Below are positions 1 through 8,443 of a stretch of DNA of 48,153 nt, in pieces. The stretch spans positions 1 to 48,153 of the forward strand of contig CAMVPA010000026.1 of assembly GCA_947169245.1 (NCBI GenBank), written 5' to 3'. Both the position numbers and the translations under genes were made by a program. Source of the DNA: an uncultured Prevotellaceae bacterium (GTDB lineage Bacteria > Bacteroidota > Bacteroidia > Bacteroidales > Bacteroidaceae). Numbering within the stretch: the stretch's first letter is position 1; each line of letters opens with the position of its first letter. A model generated the notes under the pieces. That model saw only the letters and a list, made by a program, of their open reading frames with translations, was not told the DNA's origin and searched no databases.

Positions 1-1677
1 AGCAAAATTCCCTCGGCCAACGTCAAGACCGTGAACAAGACCGTGAGCGGACAGAGACTGACACACATCATGCCCAAGAGCCTCTGCACCAATCAGGAGC
101 ACATGCAGAACCTGGCCGAGACGCTCTATGCCATGCTCTTCCCCCAGCAGTGGGCACAGAATCTGGAGACGAACAATGGCTACAAGACGCTGAAGTACTT
201 CAAGGACTTCGACTACAAGAAACTCTACCAGTACAACAACCGCAACTTCTTCGAGAACGTGACCGCCAACTGGACCGACCAGACCTTCCTGCAAATCTTC
301 GGCCTCACCGCCGAGCAGATGCGCCAGGAACTCACGGCCAACGGCCTGAATCTCATCTACGGTACGGCCACCATGAGCAGCAACAACATCTCGCTGCCGA
401 TGGTTTCGTTCAGCGGCACCAATCTCAAGACCAAGTTGCTGACAAAGAAGACCAGCACCTGGGACAAACAGAGTTTCAACATCTACGACCAGACGAAGAA
501 GGGCTACGCCGAGTTTACCAACGCGGCGGGCGGCACCGAGAAGGCCTGGGTCGTCCGCTACGCCACCGGTGCCACGCTGGCTAAGGGAAGTGCCGAGAAT
601 CCCGTCTTCGACAAGCAGAAGAAGCTGCCCAACTGCAGCGACGTGAAAGTGTATAACCGCGACGTAGACCACCTCGACATGAGCCTTGACAACCTGAAGA
701 AGACCGAACCGCGCGTGACCGGGGCTGGCATCGACGAGCCTACCTACTACCACTGCGGCGACATCGTGCGCTATCAGAACCGCTACTACGTCTGCGTCTC
801 CAAACACTCTGTGAACGGCACCGCCCGCTTCATCACCCTCAACGACCAGGAAACCCACACCACTGGCACGTGCAACTGGAGCGGCTATGGCGATGACGTT
901 GTCTATAACGACGACATGGCCTCCAGCGAGACGCTGGCCGCATGGATACAGAACATACTGATGGACGATACCCGCTGGACAGAAATCTGCGGCATCATGC
1001 AGAACCGCGGTCTTAGCAATTACACGCTTCAGCTCGTGCCACAGAATGAGGTGCTCCGCAAGGACTTTGTCTCTGGCCTTTTCTATCCTCAGAACGTCAT
1101 ACCCGAATGCTTCAAGGAAGACCCGCTGAACAATTACACCATCCCCATCACGGCTTACAGGTTCGACTACCTGCCATCGATAGACGGCAACAGCGGTCTG
1201 CTTTGTGGCGTTGCCGAGAAACTACTGGCCGACAAGTTCCGCTGGGCGTTCTTCGCCATCGGCAGCAACGAGTACTGGGTGCCCTACGTCGTGTGCATCA
1301 CTGACAATAATTACGAAGAAATAACGAAATATATTTCTGAGTGCGCATCGCAGTCAGACAGCCACTTCCAATGGAAGACCCTGGCACGCAGCATACCCAA
1401 CACGAGCAATGTCACCAAGAAGACCAATTACAACATAGTGCTTCTGGCCATGCATTGGGAGCACACGACCTTCTTCGAGGTGAATTCCAACTACTATGCC
1501 TTGCTCGACTTCACGAAGGACTGGCTCAACCACCCCGAATCAATGCCTCGTAAACGCTACGAGGAGAATCCCGACCTATGGGGACGCCGCTGCATCACCA
1601 GCCGCGAACTGACTTTCACCGACAACGGGCAGCAGCAGTACCAGTTGCAAAGCATCTGGGTGGCCAAGGAACGCTGA
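1..1677 (+). CDS. Secreted or surface protein of unknown function, 5' end outside the window
   Basis: The frame is open from base 1 and the first possible start (GTG at 31) has no leader or signal peptide, so the true start lies upstream; 558 residues are visible. The protein is rich in Asn, Tyr and Trp, has several Cys, and shows no family motif I recognise. It ends in TGA followed at once by TAA. The MACPF lipoprotein gene begins 58 bases later on the same strand, so the two may be co-transcribed. Residues near 60 (YFKDFDY) loosely echo FKDFDY in the DUF6261-like gene at 4384, which is probably chance. I cannot assign a function. Confidence 0.75.
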   Translation, partial: SKIPSANVKTVNKTVSGQRLTHIMPKSLCTNQEHMQNLAETLYAMLFPQQWAQNLETNNGYKTLKYFKDFDYKKLYQYNNRNFFENVTANWTDQTFLQIFGLTAEQMRQELTANGLNLIYGTATMSSNNISLPMVSFSGTNLKTKLLTKKTSTWDKQSFNIYDQTKKGYAEFTNAAGGTEKAWVVRYATGATLAKGSAENPVFDKQKKLPNCSDVKVYNRDVDHLDMSLDNLKKTEPRVTGAGIDEPTYYHCGDIVRYQNRYYVCVSKHSVNGTARFITLNDQETHTTGTCNWSGYGDDVVYNDDMASSETLAAWIQNILMDDTRWTEICGIMQNRGLSNYTLQLVPQNEVLRKDFVSGLFYPQNVIPECFKEDPLNNYTIPITAYRFDYLPSIDGNSGLLCGVAEKLLADKFRWAFFAIGSNEYWVPYVVCITDNNYEEITKYISECASQSDSHFQWKTLARSIPNTSNVTKKTNYNIVLLAMHWEHTTFFEVNSNYYALLDFTKDWLNHPESMPRKRYEENPDLWGRRCITSRELTFTDNGQQQYQLQSIWVAKER

Positions 1678-1735
1678 TAAAGCATAACAATCAAGAATAG
1701 TGTTTCACTCTTTTAATAATAAAATTCAAACAACA

Positions 1736-4363
1736 ATGAACAAGACAATCAAGAAACTCTCGATGCTCATGGCCGCAGCGGCCATCGGCGTCACGTTCGT
1801 CGCCTGCTCCGACGACGACAAGTACAGCATTTCAAAGGCTGAGATCGATCTCGACCGCACCGAGGTGGGCCAGCTCTCGCCCAGCAGCAGCGTCACGCCC
1901 TTCAACCTCGTGACCGACCAGGATGCCGAGTGGGAGGCCACCGTGGAGTGGGACGAGGATGCCAACGACCAGCCCGCCTACGTCTATCCCAAGAAGGGCG
2001 TGGGTCCGGCCACGCTGAAGATTGCCACGCTGGACAACATGACCCAGCAGACGCGCAAGGCCAACCTCGTCATCCGCTTCCCCAAGGACGAGTCGAAGAA
2101 CATCACCGTGCCCCTGACGCAGCAGCGCGCCGTGGTGGTGAACGGCGAGGAACTGCGCAGCGGCAACATCGTCTGCGGCGTGGGCTACGGCTACAACGCC
2201 TTCCTGGGCTATGCCGAGGAAAAGTGCGTGAGAAGCCCCATCCTGCGCGTCGACGAGATGCGCGATGACGATGCCCTGGCCTACACCTTCAACACCCTGC
2301 GCATTGACCGCCGCGAGGAGAGCGGCGCCAGCGTGGAGGAGCTGGCCCGCAAGCTCAACGCCACCGCCCATGCCTCTACCGAGTTCGCCGGCTTCAGTGG
2401 CTCGGTGGATGCCGCGTTCAACATCGGCCAGAAGCAGACCAGCAGCAACGAGTTCGCCTGGATGGACATCAACGTGCGCAGCGGCCGCGCTCAGTTGCAC
2501 GGCGCACAGGAAGACCTCATCCTGGAGTACATGACCGACGAGGCCTACTTCAACATCAACGGCATGCCGAAGACGGTGCGCGGCAAGCAGCGCGTCACCT
2601 ATCCCAGCACCCCCGAGGGCTTCCGCAAGCTGGTGCTGGCCTACGGCACGCACCTCTGCGTGGGCGCCGTGCTGGGCGGACAGATGCGCACCAGCGTGGT
2701 GGCCAACACCTCGAAAATCAACACCGCCTACAACGCCAGCGTGGCTCTGGAGGCTGCCTACAACTCGTCGTTTGCCAACATCGACCTGAATGCCACCGCC
2801 AAGGCCCAGCAGTCAAGCGCCGTGTCGTCGAACCACTCGGGATTCTACTTCGATGCCACCGTGCGCGGCGGCAACCGCGACGACGGCTCGCTCTCGGCCC
2901 TCAGTGCCGTGCTCAGCAAGATGAGCAAGGCCCGCCAGGGCACCGGTACGCAGGACGACCTGACCGACGACTCGGACACGAAGGTCACCATCAGCGACGA
3001 CAGCGAGGAGTTTGAACTGGCCGGACAGGAGTGGATGAACTCGCTCACCGTGGCCAACGGACTCTCGCAGGAGGACGTGCTGCGCAACCTCGTCATGGTC
3101 GACTTCGACAGCGATGCCGACCTGGTGCCCCTCTACGAACTGGTGGACCGCGAACTGACCGAGGACGAGGACGGTGTGGACGGCGAGGCCCGCTACCAGG
3201 CCTTCAAGCAGTGGTACGAGACCGAGCTGATGAACGACCCGGAGATTCTGAAGCTGCGCCCCAACCTGGGCAGCTACATCACCATCCCGCCCACGAAGGT
3301 GGACCCCATGCCCGACATGACCAAGGCCGGTGATGCTGAGTCGCTCATCCAGGACATCTATCTGACCAACGGCCAGCACGTGGCACGCGTCTGCTCGGAG
3401 TTCATACCCATCATCAACCCCTCGAAGCGCATCAGCGTCATCTACCCCGTCGTCAACGGCAAGACCCGCTACAACCTCGGCATCTTCTGCGGCGACGAGG
3501 CCAGCTATCCCGCACAGGTGAGCTGGGGATGGGAGGATGCTCCCGACGTGCCCGTGGTCACCACCATCAAGGGCAGCACCCTGGGTGCACACCGCGTGGC
3601 CTATCTGCGCGGTAACCACCTCACGCTGGAGGCCGACCCGAAGTTCAGCGACAGCGAGTACCTCACCACCACCGCCAAGCCCTACACCATGGAGAGTGGC
3701 GGTAAGACCTATCCGCTGGTGAAAATCAACGACTACATCTATACCCGCGACGTGTGGGACGGCAACGCCTTCAACAACGGCACGACGTTTGCCAGCGTCG
3801 ACGGAAAGCACCAGCAAAAGTATTTAGTGGTATTTTACACGACGTACCAGGCAGCCTACGGCGGCTTTGCCCCGCAGGGATGGTCGGTGCCCTGGAACAA
3901 GCAGTGGCGCAAGATGATTAGCAATATCACGGACATCGCCGGCTCGAAGCCCGACGGCTCCATCGGCGCATCGTTCCTCAAGGGTGGCGTCTATGGCCTG
4001 AACCTTGAGGCAAACGGATTCCTCTGGTACGAGAACGGCGTTGCCCACCGCTTCAACGGAAACAACTGCTACGTGGGCGCACTGGCCGACCTCGACATGA
4101 ACTTCTGGAATGGTGCCTACATGCCCAAGACCGGGTCGGTGACCTCAAAGGTGGGCAGCGGACTTGCCATTTCTCCAGCCGAAGGAACGGTGGCGCTCTT
4201 CAACTTCGAGAACCAGCCGCCTCGTATCACGGCCTCAGAACCAGCATACTATGGCGGAACCAAGGATCCTAACAGTATAGTTCAATCCATGGTTGGCCTT
4301 GGCTTTGATCTCAGCATCGCTGTCGGCTACAATCTCATTCTCAGCCAGCAGGTGGTGAAGTAG
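1736..4363 (+). CDS. BACON-MACPF surface lipoprotein (possible pore-forming antimicrobial protein)
   Basis: Start chosen at ATG 1736, not the in-frame ATG at 1700, because a lipoprotein signal follows directly: a hydrophobic stretch, VTFVAC with the lipidated Cys at residue 24, then SDDD, the Bacteroidota surface-export signal. Residues about 40-135 look like a BACON domain ending in VPLTQQ. Residues about 150-440 form a MACPF (membrane attack complex/perforin) domain with the signature YGTHL at 303-307 and a following Gly-rich strand. Residues about 660-790 resemble a FISUMP-type domain (APQGWSVPWNKQW, then a short GxxYGLN segment). MACPF proteins of gut Bacteroidales include the BSAP antimicrobial toxins, which kill related strains; these are usually shorter, so the target and toxicity here are inference. 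At 875 residues it is a long multi-domain version. No immunity gene is obvious. Confidence 0.88.
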   Translation: MNKTIKKLSMLMAAAAIGVTFVACSDDDKYSISKAEIDLDRTEVGQLSPSSSVTPFNLVTDQDAEWEATVEWDEDANDQPAYVYPKKGVGPATLKIATLDNMTQQTRKANLVIRFPKDESKNITVPLTQQRAVVVNGEELRSGNIVCGVGYGYNAFLGYAEEKCVRSPILRVDEMRDDDALAYTFNTLRIDRREESGASVEELARKLNATAHASTEFAGFSGSVDAAFNIGQKQTSSNEFAWMDINVRSGRAQLHGAQEDLILEYMTDEAYFNINGMPKTVRGKQRVTYPSTPEGFRKLVLAYGTHLCVGAVLGGQMRTSVVANTSKINTAYNASVALEAAYNSSFANIDLNATAKAQQSSAVSSNHSGFYFDATVRGGNRDDGSLSALSAVLSKMSKARQGTGTQDDLTDDSDTKVTISDDSEEFELAGQEWMNSLTVANGLSQEDVLRNLVMVDFDSDADLVPLYELVDRELTEDEDGVDGEARYQAFKQWYETELMNDPEILKLRPNLGSYITIPPTKVDPMPDMTKAGDAESLIQDIYLTNGQHVARVCSEFIPIINPSKRISVIYPVVNGKTRYNLGIFCGDEASYPAQVSWGWEDAPDVPVVTTIKGSTLGAHRVAYLRGNHLTLEADPKFSDSEYLTTTAKPYTMESGGKTYPLVKINDYIYTRDVWDGNAFNNGTTFASVDGKHQQKYLVVFYTTYQAAYGGFAPQGWSVPWNKQWRKMISNITDIAGSKPDGSIGASFLKGGVYGLNLEANGFLWYENGVAHRFNGNNCYVGALADLDMNFWNGAYMPKTGSVTSKVGSGLAISPAEGTVALFNFENQPPRITASEPAYYGGTKDPNSIVQSMVGLGFDLSIAVGYNLILSQQVVK

Positions 4364-4383
4364 ACAACGCCCGCATCGGCGAG

Positions 4384-5022
4384 TTGCGCCAGCAGTTCCA
4401 CCAGAGCGTGCTGCGCTACGACGTGGCCTACAAGCAGAGCACCAAGTCGTTCCCCACCGAGACCATCGGCGCGAAGGACACGGCACGCGACAAAATCACG
4501 AAGGTCATCGAGTGGGTGGCACGCTACTGGACGGAACTGCTCGACGAGGAGGACGCCCTGCGCGGCCGCCGCATCTACCAGCCCTTCAAGGACTTCGATT
4601 ACCGCCGCGACGAGGCCCTCATGGCCCAGAACGGCAAGTGGCAGAACATTGCACAGGTCTTTGCACAGGCCGACCGCCTGGCCGACCTGCAGGCCATGGG
4701 CCTCGCCGCCCTCGTCACGAAGGCCAACACGCTGACTGCCGAGATTCAGCAACTGATGCAGCAGCGACAGACCGACCAGTTGTACTACATGAAGGGCGAG
4801 ATGGCCGCTGCCCGTCAGGAGAGCGAGCAGTTGCTGGCCCAGGTCGTCCAGTACGTCAACGCCCTGCTCGTGGTCAGCCCCGACCAGGCCGTGGAGCAGA
4901 TGGCGCAGTACATGCAGCAGGACTTCAACAAGACCGAACAGCAGTATCAGCAGGGCCGCAAGCACGGCAAGAAGGACGACGAGGGCGACGTGACACCCGT
5001 GGAGCCAGAGGCCAACGCCTGA
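4384..5022 (+). CDS. DUF6261-like helical protein lacking its usual start
   Basis: About 212 residues, nearly all helical and Gln/Ala-rich, with segments that look like DUF6261 (ARDKI, a WQNIAQVF-type segment, LADLQAMGLAALV, VNALLVV). The frame has no ATG near its beginning; the listed start is a TTG, and the frame stays open back across the stop codon of the MACPF gene (4361-4363), reading DNARIGEL just before it. This suggests that the original N-terminal part was lost when the MACPF gene was joined upstream, or that translation is coupled to that stop. It ends with a hydrophilic tail (VTPVEPEANA). The region just downstream holds a palindrome and 42-base tandem repeats. Family assignment is by eye only. 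Confidence 0.5.
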   Translation: MRQQFHQSVLRYDVAYKQSTKSFPTETIGAKDTARDKITKVIEWVARYWTELLDEEDALRGRRIYQPFKDFDYRRDEALMAQNGKWQNIAQVFAQADRLADLQAMGLAALVTKANTLTAEIQQLMQQRQTDQLYYMKGEMAAARQESEQLLAQVVQYVNALLVVSPDQAVEQMAQYMQQDFNKTEQQYQQGRKHGKKDDEGDVTPVEPEANA

Positions 5023-5031
5023 GCCGCAGGG

Positions 5032-5070
5032 CACTCCCCTCCCATGTAGGGGAGGGGCAGGGGTGGGGTC
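5032..5070. repeat. GC-rich palindromic element, copy a
   Basis: CCCCTCCC, a short ATGTA loop and GGGGAGGGG form a hairpin at about 5036-5057, followed by CAGGGGTGGGG. It resembles the elements found inside the regulator, tolC and murF genes at 9364, 10792 and 29013. It lies just after the DUF6261-like stop codon. Confidence 0.6.
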
Positions 5071-5080
5071 AGTATCGTCC

Positions 5081-5305
5081 TCAACGCCGTTGGCACCCCC
5101 GCCGAGGCCCCGGAACGAGCGCCAACGCCGTTGGATCATACTTCGCGCTCCTCGTCGGCACCCTCAACGCCGTTGGCACCCGCACCCGAGACTCCGGAAC
5201 CCCTCTCAACGCCGTTGGCACTCACTCCTGAGACCTCGGCGAAAATCTCAACGCCGTTGGCACTCACTCCCGAGACCTCGGCGAAACTATCAACCCCATT
5301 GGCGG
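5081..5305. repeat. Six-copy tandem repeat, unit about 42 bases
   Basis: A core TCAACGCCGTTGGCAC starts at 5081, 5122, 5164, 5206, 5248 and, degenerate, 5290. Spacing is 41, 42, 42, 42 and 42 bases. The later units also share the segment between cores (ACTC, then GAGACCTCGGCGAAA). A 42-base unit is 14 codons; in one forward frame (open 5131-5496) it reads STPLALTPETSAK repeatedly, like a Pro/Thr-rich tail. No start or ribosome site supports this as a gene. It could be the decayed C-terminal tail of the gene before it. Confidence 0.75.
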
Positions 5306-5330
5306 CGAAACTATCTCATAAGAAACTACG

Positions 5331-5375
5331 ACGTGCGGCGGCGAGCCGTCTGAAACAAAAGCCCCGCACGTTTTT
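5331..5375 (+). terminator. Likely rho-independent terminator before the acid phosphatase gene
   Basis: ACGTGCGG at 5331-5338 pairs with CCGCACGT at 5364-5371, followed by a T run. The loop is long (25 bases), so this is only moderately convincing. Confidence 0.45.
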
Positions 5376-5416
5376 CAACAAAGCAGAATATTCAAACAAA
5401 ACATCATATCAAGCAA

Positions 5417-6277
5417 ATGAAAAAGATTCTAATGTTGGCAGCAGTCGCCATGATGACTGCAACGAACCTCTCGGCACAGGAGGAAGAAGCAGTTAACGCG
5501 TATTTCACTACGGACGAGATGCCCGACATGATGGTGTTCCTGCCCGGGCCGCCCGACAGCACCTCGATGGCGTTTATGAACGACGTGGCCCGCTACTACT
5601 GGGGCAAGGAGATGCGCAAAGACCCCGAGCGCGCCGCCCAGGCCACCCGCGACGCCGTCTATGGTCTGGAAACCATACTCACCGAGTTTGAGGAGGCCTT
5701 CGGCATGAAGGTCACCAAGGAGGACACGCCCGAAATCTACAAGGTGCTGCTCGAAGGCACCGCCACGTGCGACTCAATCTGCACCCGTCCCAAGCGCGAG
5801 TACATGCGCCGCCGCCCCTTCATGGTGTTCAACGAGCCGACGCTCTATCCCGAGGACGAGCCGTCGCTGCGGCTGAACGGATCCTTCCCTTCCGGCCACA
5901 CCCTCTTAGGCTGGAGTTCGGCACTGCTGATGATGGAGATTAACCCTGACCGTGCCACCGAAATCCTGACCCGCGGCTACCGCTATGGCGAGAACCGCCT
6001 CGTCGTTGGTGCCCACTGGCAGAGCGACACCGATGCCGCCCGTCTGGCTGCCTCTGCCGCCTACGCCCGTCTGCACACCAGCGAGCGTTTCCTGGAGCAG
6101 ATGAAGAAGGCCCGCGAGGAGTACCAGCGGCTGAAGGGCGAGACCGTCGGCATCCGCTCTACACGGGTCGTGGAGCATCCCGCCTCCACCCGTGCCTACA
6201 CCCTGCAAGGCCCCCCTGCCACCGACTCTACCCGCGGCATCGTCATCAAGGATGGCACAAAGGTCGTGAGAAAGTAA
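5417..6277 (+). CDS. Secreted class A non-specific acid phosphatase (PAP2 superfamily)
   Basis: Hydrolyses phosphate monoesters, acting outside the cytoplasm. Residues 1-20 form a signal peptide ending SA-QEE. The full class A signature is visible: K126 x6 R133 P134, then P158-S159-G160-H161, then N-R194 x5 H200 x3 D204. The usual Ser before the Arg is Asn here. The catalytic histidines are H161 and H200. The length of 286 residues is slightly longer than typical PhoN/PhoC enzymes because of a basic C-terminal tail. The signal-peptide coding sequence closely resembles those of the small genes at 6595, 7167 and 7972. Substrate is not predictable from sequence. Confidence 0.92.
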   Translation: MKKILMLAAVAMMTATNLSAQEEEAVNAYFTTDEMPDMMVFLPGPPDSTSMAFMNDVARYYWGKEMRKDPERAAQATRDAVYGLETILTEFEEAFGMKVTKEDTPEIYKVLLEGTATCDSICTRPKREYMRRRPFMVFNEPTLYPEDEPSLRLNGSFPSGHTLLGWSSALLMMEINPDRATEILTRGYRYGENRLVVGAHWQSDTDAARLAASAAYARLHTSERFLEQMKKAREEYQRLKGETVGIRSTRVVEHPASTRAYTLQGPPATDSTRGIVIKDGTKVVRK

Positions 6278-6339
6278 TGAGTCCTATGCAAGAAGAATGA
6301 AAGTACGACGGGCAAGTCTCGAAATATTTTTGTAACCCG

Positions 6340-6573
6340 ACTACGAACTGCGCAACACCATCAACGGCCCAGCATGGCGAGTGCATAGTGTGATGAAGAA
6401 CGACGGCACGTGGTACAGCCTATACCATCAAGGATGCAAGCATCATAGAGGCTACGGTTGATGGAAAGCCATACTTCCGCATCACCCTGAAGGAAAAGGT
6501 TACATCGACCATGCACTGCGACCTCTACTTCTACAACAATAACAAGACGTATGAAGTGAAGATGTGGCGCTAA
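6340..6573 (+). pseudogene. Remnant of a small secreted protein, paralogue of the gene at 7972
   Basis: Translation from 6340 reads DYELRNTINGPAWRVHSVM and then KNDGTW, matching WEMRNMLDSRWSIDRVM and ADGEW in the lipoprotein at 7972. A frameshift near 6425 leads to YTIKDASIIEATVDGK, then TSTMHCDLYFYNNNKTYEV, matching its C-terminal half. The middle (about 40 residues) and the signal peptide are missing. This is a degraded duplicate with no intact frame. Confidence 0.8.
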
Positions 6574-6594
6574 ATAGATAACAAACATAAAGAT

Positions 6595-7170
6595 ATGCAA
6601 ATGAGAAAGTTTTTAGCATTGGCCGCAGTCACCATGATGACTGCCACGGGCGCAATGGCGCAGAAAAGTCAGCCCGCCGGGATGCGGGTAGAAGTGTGCG
6701 ATGCCGAGACCGACCATGGCGAGTACAGTATCTTCACCTATCAGGACACGGATTCGGTCAGCACCTTCGGCTACTACCTCAGTCTGGGGCGCACAGCCGA
6801 CTTCCTCGGGGCTGACGAAATCCTCGGCATACAGGTGCAGAACATCCACGAGGTGACCATCCGCCTCGGCAGTACCACCGACGAGGCCCTGTCCGCCATT
6901 GCCTCCATCCTCGACCTCTACGACAAGGACGTGGACACGACAGTAGAGTTCGCGGGCCGCGCCGCCACCAGCGGCTTCCGCCTCGGCGGCCCCGTGACGG
7001 CTACCTGCACGGTGGTGAAAAAGACGCTCGGCGGCAAGCGCCTGCAGTTCCTCTTCCCCGAAGGCAAGCGGCAGGCCCGCGCCTATCTGTCGAAATCTAC
7101 GCTCAAGGAACTCCGCACGGGCTTCAAGATAGATGTCAGACTACATCCAAGACAACATCGTAAACAATGA
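6595..7170 (+). CDS. Small secreted protein of unknown function
   Basis: 191 residues with a clear signal peptide (MRKFLALAAVTMMTATGAMA-Q). Two starts are in frame, ATG 6595 and ATG 6601; MRKFL from 6601 matches the related genes better, so the start may be six bases later. The mature part is mixed alpha/beta with a basic C-terminus (LHPRQHRKQ). It overlaps the start of the next, broken gene by four bases. I do not recognise the family. Its signal peptide is nearly the same in DNA and protein as that of the acid phosphatase gene, suggesting duplication of 5' ends. Confidence 0.75.
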   Translation: MQMRKFLALAAVTMMTATGAMAQKSQPAGMRVEVCDAETDHGEYSIFTYQDTDSVSTFGYYLSLGRTADFLGADEILGIQVQNIHEVTIRLGSTTDEALSAIASILDLYDKDVDTTVEFAGRAATSGFRLGGPVTATCTVVKKTLGGKRLQFLFPEGKRQARAYLSKSTLKELRTGFKIDVRLHPRQHRKQ

Positions 7171-7723
7171 AAAATTCGATTAAGAGAGTGCAGAAAGAGC
7201 TTGCTCATTCTGCCGAACGTGAGAATTTTCGCACATGGGGCAAAAGGGTTTTCCTATTGGCTACAGTCGCCTTAATGACCGCTGTGAGCGTAACGACTTT
7301 AAGGATGAGGAGGAGGTGGAGAATCGCACCAAGTGCCACGTGTACGACGAGGCGGCATGGACGGCGAAGTTCGGCGCCAGCGTCAACCTCGACTTCACGG
7401 GCGACCTGCTGAAGGGCAAGGCCTACGACGGCAACTACTGAACGACATTCTACGATGCTGCCTATGGCTACGAGATAAACGCTGCCACCACCGTCCCCGC
7501 CCGCAAGGCATTCCTCGCGCTTGACGACAGCGGCGCGGCCCATGCCCGCAGCCTGACGATGGTGTTCGACGACGTGCAGACGGGAATTAGCGGCCTCACC
7601 CTCGACCTCTCTCCAAAGGGCGAGGGGAGGAGTTACTTCAGCCTCGACGGTCGTAAGTTCGACGGCAAGCCCAACAAGGCCGGAATCTACGTAAATAGTG
7701 GTAAAAAGACAGTGATTAAATAA
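7167..7723 (+). pseudogene. Broken gene for a secreted protein with a C-terminal SLDGRK-type tail
   Basis: ATG 7167 begins a frame with a signal-peptide core (VFLLATVALMTAVSV). Near 7300 the frame must shift to continue as DFKDEEEVENRTKCHVYDEA. That second frame meets a TGA at 7439-7441 but then continues sensibly (TFYDAAYGYEINAATTVPAR) to a C-terminus YFSLDGRKFDGKPNKAGIYV followed by NSGKKTVIK, a tail common in secreted Bacteroidales proteins. So at least one frameshift and one in-frame stop disable it. The segment LDLSPKGEG at 7606-7632 looks like a partial copy of the GC-rich palindrome found elsewhere in this window. Confidence 0.8.
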
Positions 7724-7736
7724 GAAAGACAGCACT

Positions 7737-7892
7737 ATGAGGAAGCAATCATACGAGAAGCCCGCCATGCGCGTGGTCGAGATTCGGCTGCACGACATCA
7801 TCTGCACCAGTCCGGCCAGCATGGAAGGCCAGTCACTTGGCAAATACAGCGGCGGCGATGACACCGTCACCGAAGATAATGACATTTGGTAA
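7737..7892 (+). CDS. 51-residue peptide of the KPAMRVVE type
   Basis: ATG 7737 to TAA 7890-7892. The peptide starts MRKQSYEKPAMRVVEI, has an ICTSP segment with a Cys at about residue 22, and ends in an acidic tail (DDTVTEDNDIW). Short proteins with a K-x-Y-x-x-P-x-M-x-V-V-x-L start, a middle segment and an acidic tail recur in Prevotella-like genomes; I know of no established role. It follows a broken secreted-protein gene by 13 bases. There is no signal peptide. The conserved start against a variable tail would suit a precursor peptide, but no modifying enzyme is nearby. Confidence 0.6.
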   Translation: MRKQSYEKPAMRVVEIRLHDIICTSPASMEGQSLGKYSGGDDTVTEDNDIW

Positions 7893-7971
7893 ATCAACGG
7901 GCCTCAGTCGCTCCACAATGTCCGACAGGTCCGAACAAGACACTTGATAGTTCTAAATAATACTGGAGTAT

Positions 7972-8427
7972 ATGAGAAAAATATTACTGATGGTCGCAGC
8001 CGCCATGATGGCTGCAATGAGTATGAGCATGACGAGTTGCTCAGATGCCGAAGATGGTGAAGACTGGGCAACATGGGAGATGCGTAATATGCTGGATAGC
8101 CGATGGTCGATCGACCGGGTTATGGCCGATGGAGAATGGTCTTTCGGCGTGTTCTCTATGGACATGAGACTGAAGGCCGAGGGCCGTACTTTCGAGGCCA
8201 CTCGTTTCTTTTACAAGAATGACGAGAAAGACGATGCCACCGAAGTCAGGAAGACCGGCACCTACACCATCGACCAGAAGAACAACATCGTGGAAGCCAC
8301 CGACAGCGATGGCAAGAAGTTCTTCCGTCTGTCGGACATCGAGTTCGGAACAGGAAGCATGATGTGTACCCTTCACTTCTACGACTTGAACAAGACCTAC
8401 GAAGTGATGTTCGCACGTTCATATTGA
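7972..8427 (+). CDS. Small lipoprotein, lipocalin-like, unknown function
   Basis: 151 residues. A lipoprotein signal peptide ends in SMTSC, with the Cys near residue 23 followed by SDAEDGED, an acidic stretch favouring surface export. The rest alternates strands and turns (RWSIDRV, GTYTIDQKNNIVEATD, MMCTLHFYDLNKTYEV), as in small lipocalin-like beta-barrels; that fold is inference. A damaged paralogue lies at 6340. It converges on the histidine kinase gene with a 16-base gap. Confidence 0.82.
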   Translation: MRKILLMVAAAMMAAMSMSMTSCSDAEDGEDWATWEMRNMLDSRWSIDRVMADGEWSFGVFSMDMRLKAEGRTFEATRFFYKNDEKDDATEVRKTGTYTIDQKNNIVEATDSDGKKFFRLSDIEFGTGSMMCTLHFYDLNKTYEVMFARSY

Positions 8428-8443
8428 CAGTTACGATGGTATC

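Noticed and set aside
1832..2653. 273-residue minus-strand frame within the MACPF gene
   Set aside because: His/Val/Leu-rich composition typical of the complement of a GC-rich gene; no ribosome site; the plus-strand frame has clear motifs.
2813..3817. 334-residue minus-strand frame within the MACPF gene
   Set aside because: Shadow of the same gene, with no start signal or recognisable domain.
4327..5139. 270-residue minus-strand frame over the DUF6261-like gene
   Set aside because: Leu/His/Val-rich shadow of a Gln/Asp-rich helical protein.
5081..5305. Regular short repeats that might be a CRISPR array
   Set aside because: The segments between cores are also similar, the 42-base period fits 14 codons, and no cas gene is present.
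7205..7897. 230-residue minus-strand frame over the broken gene and small peptide
   Set aside because: Plus-strand pseudogene and small gene explain the region; the minus frame has no family features.
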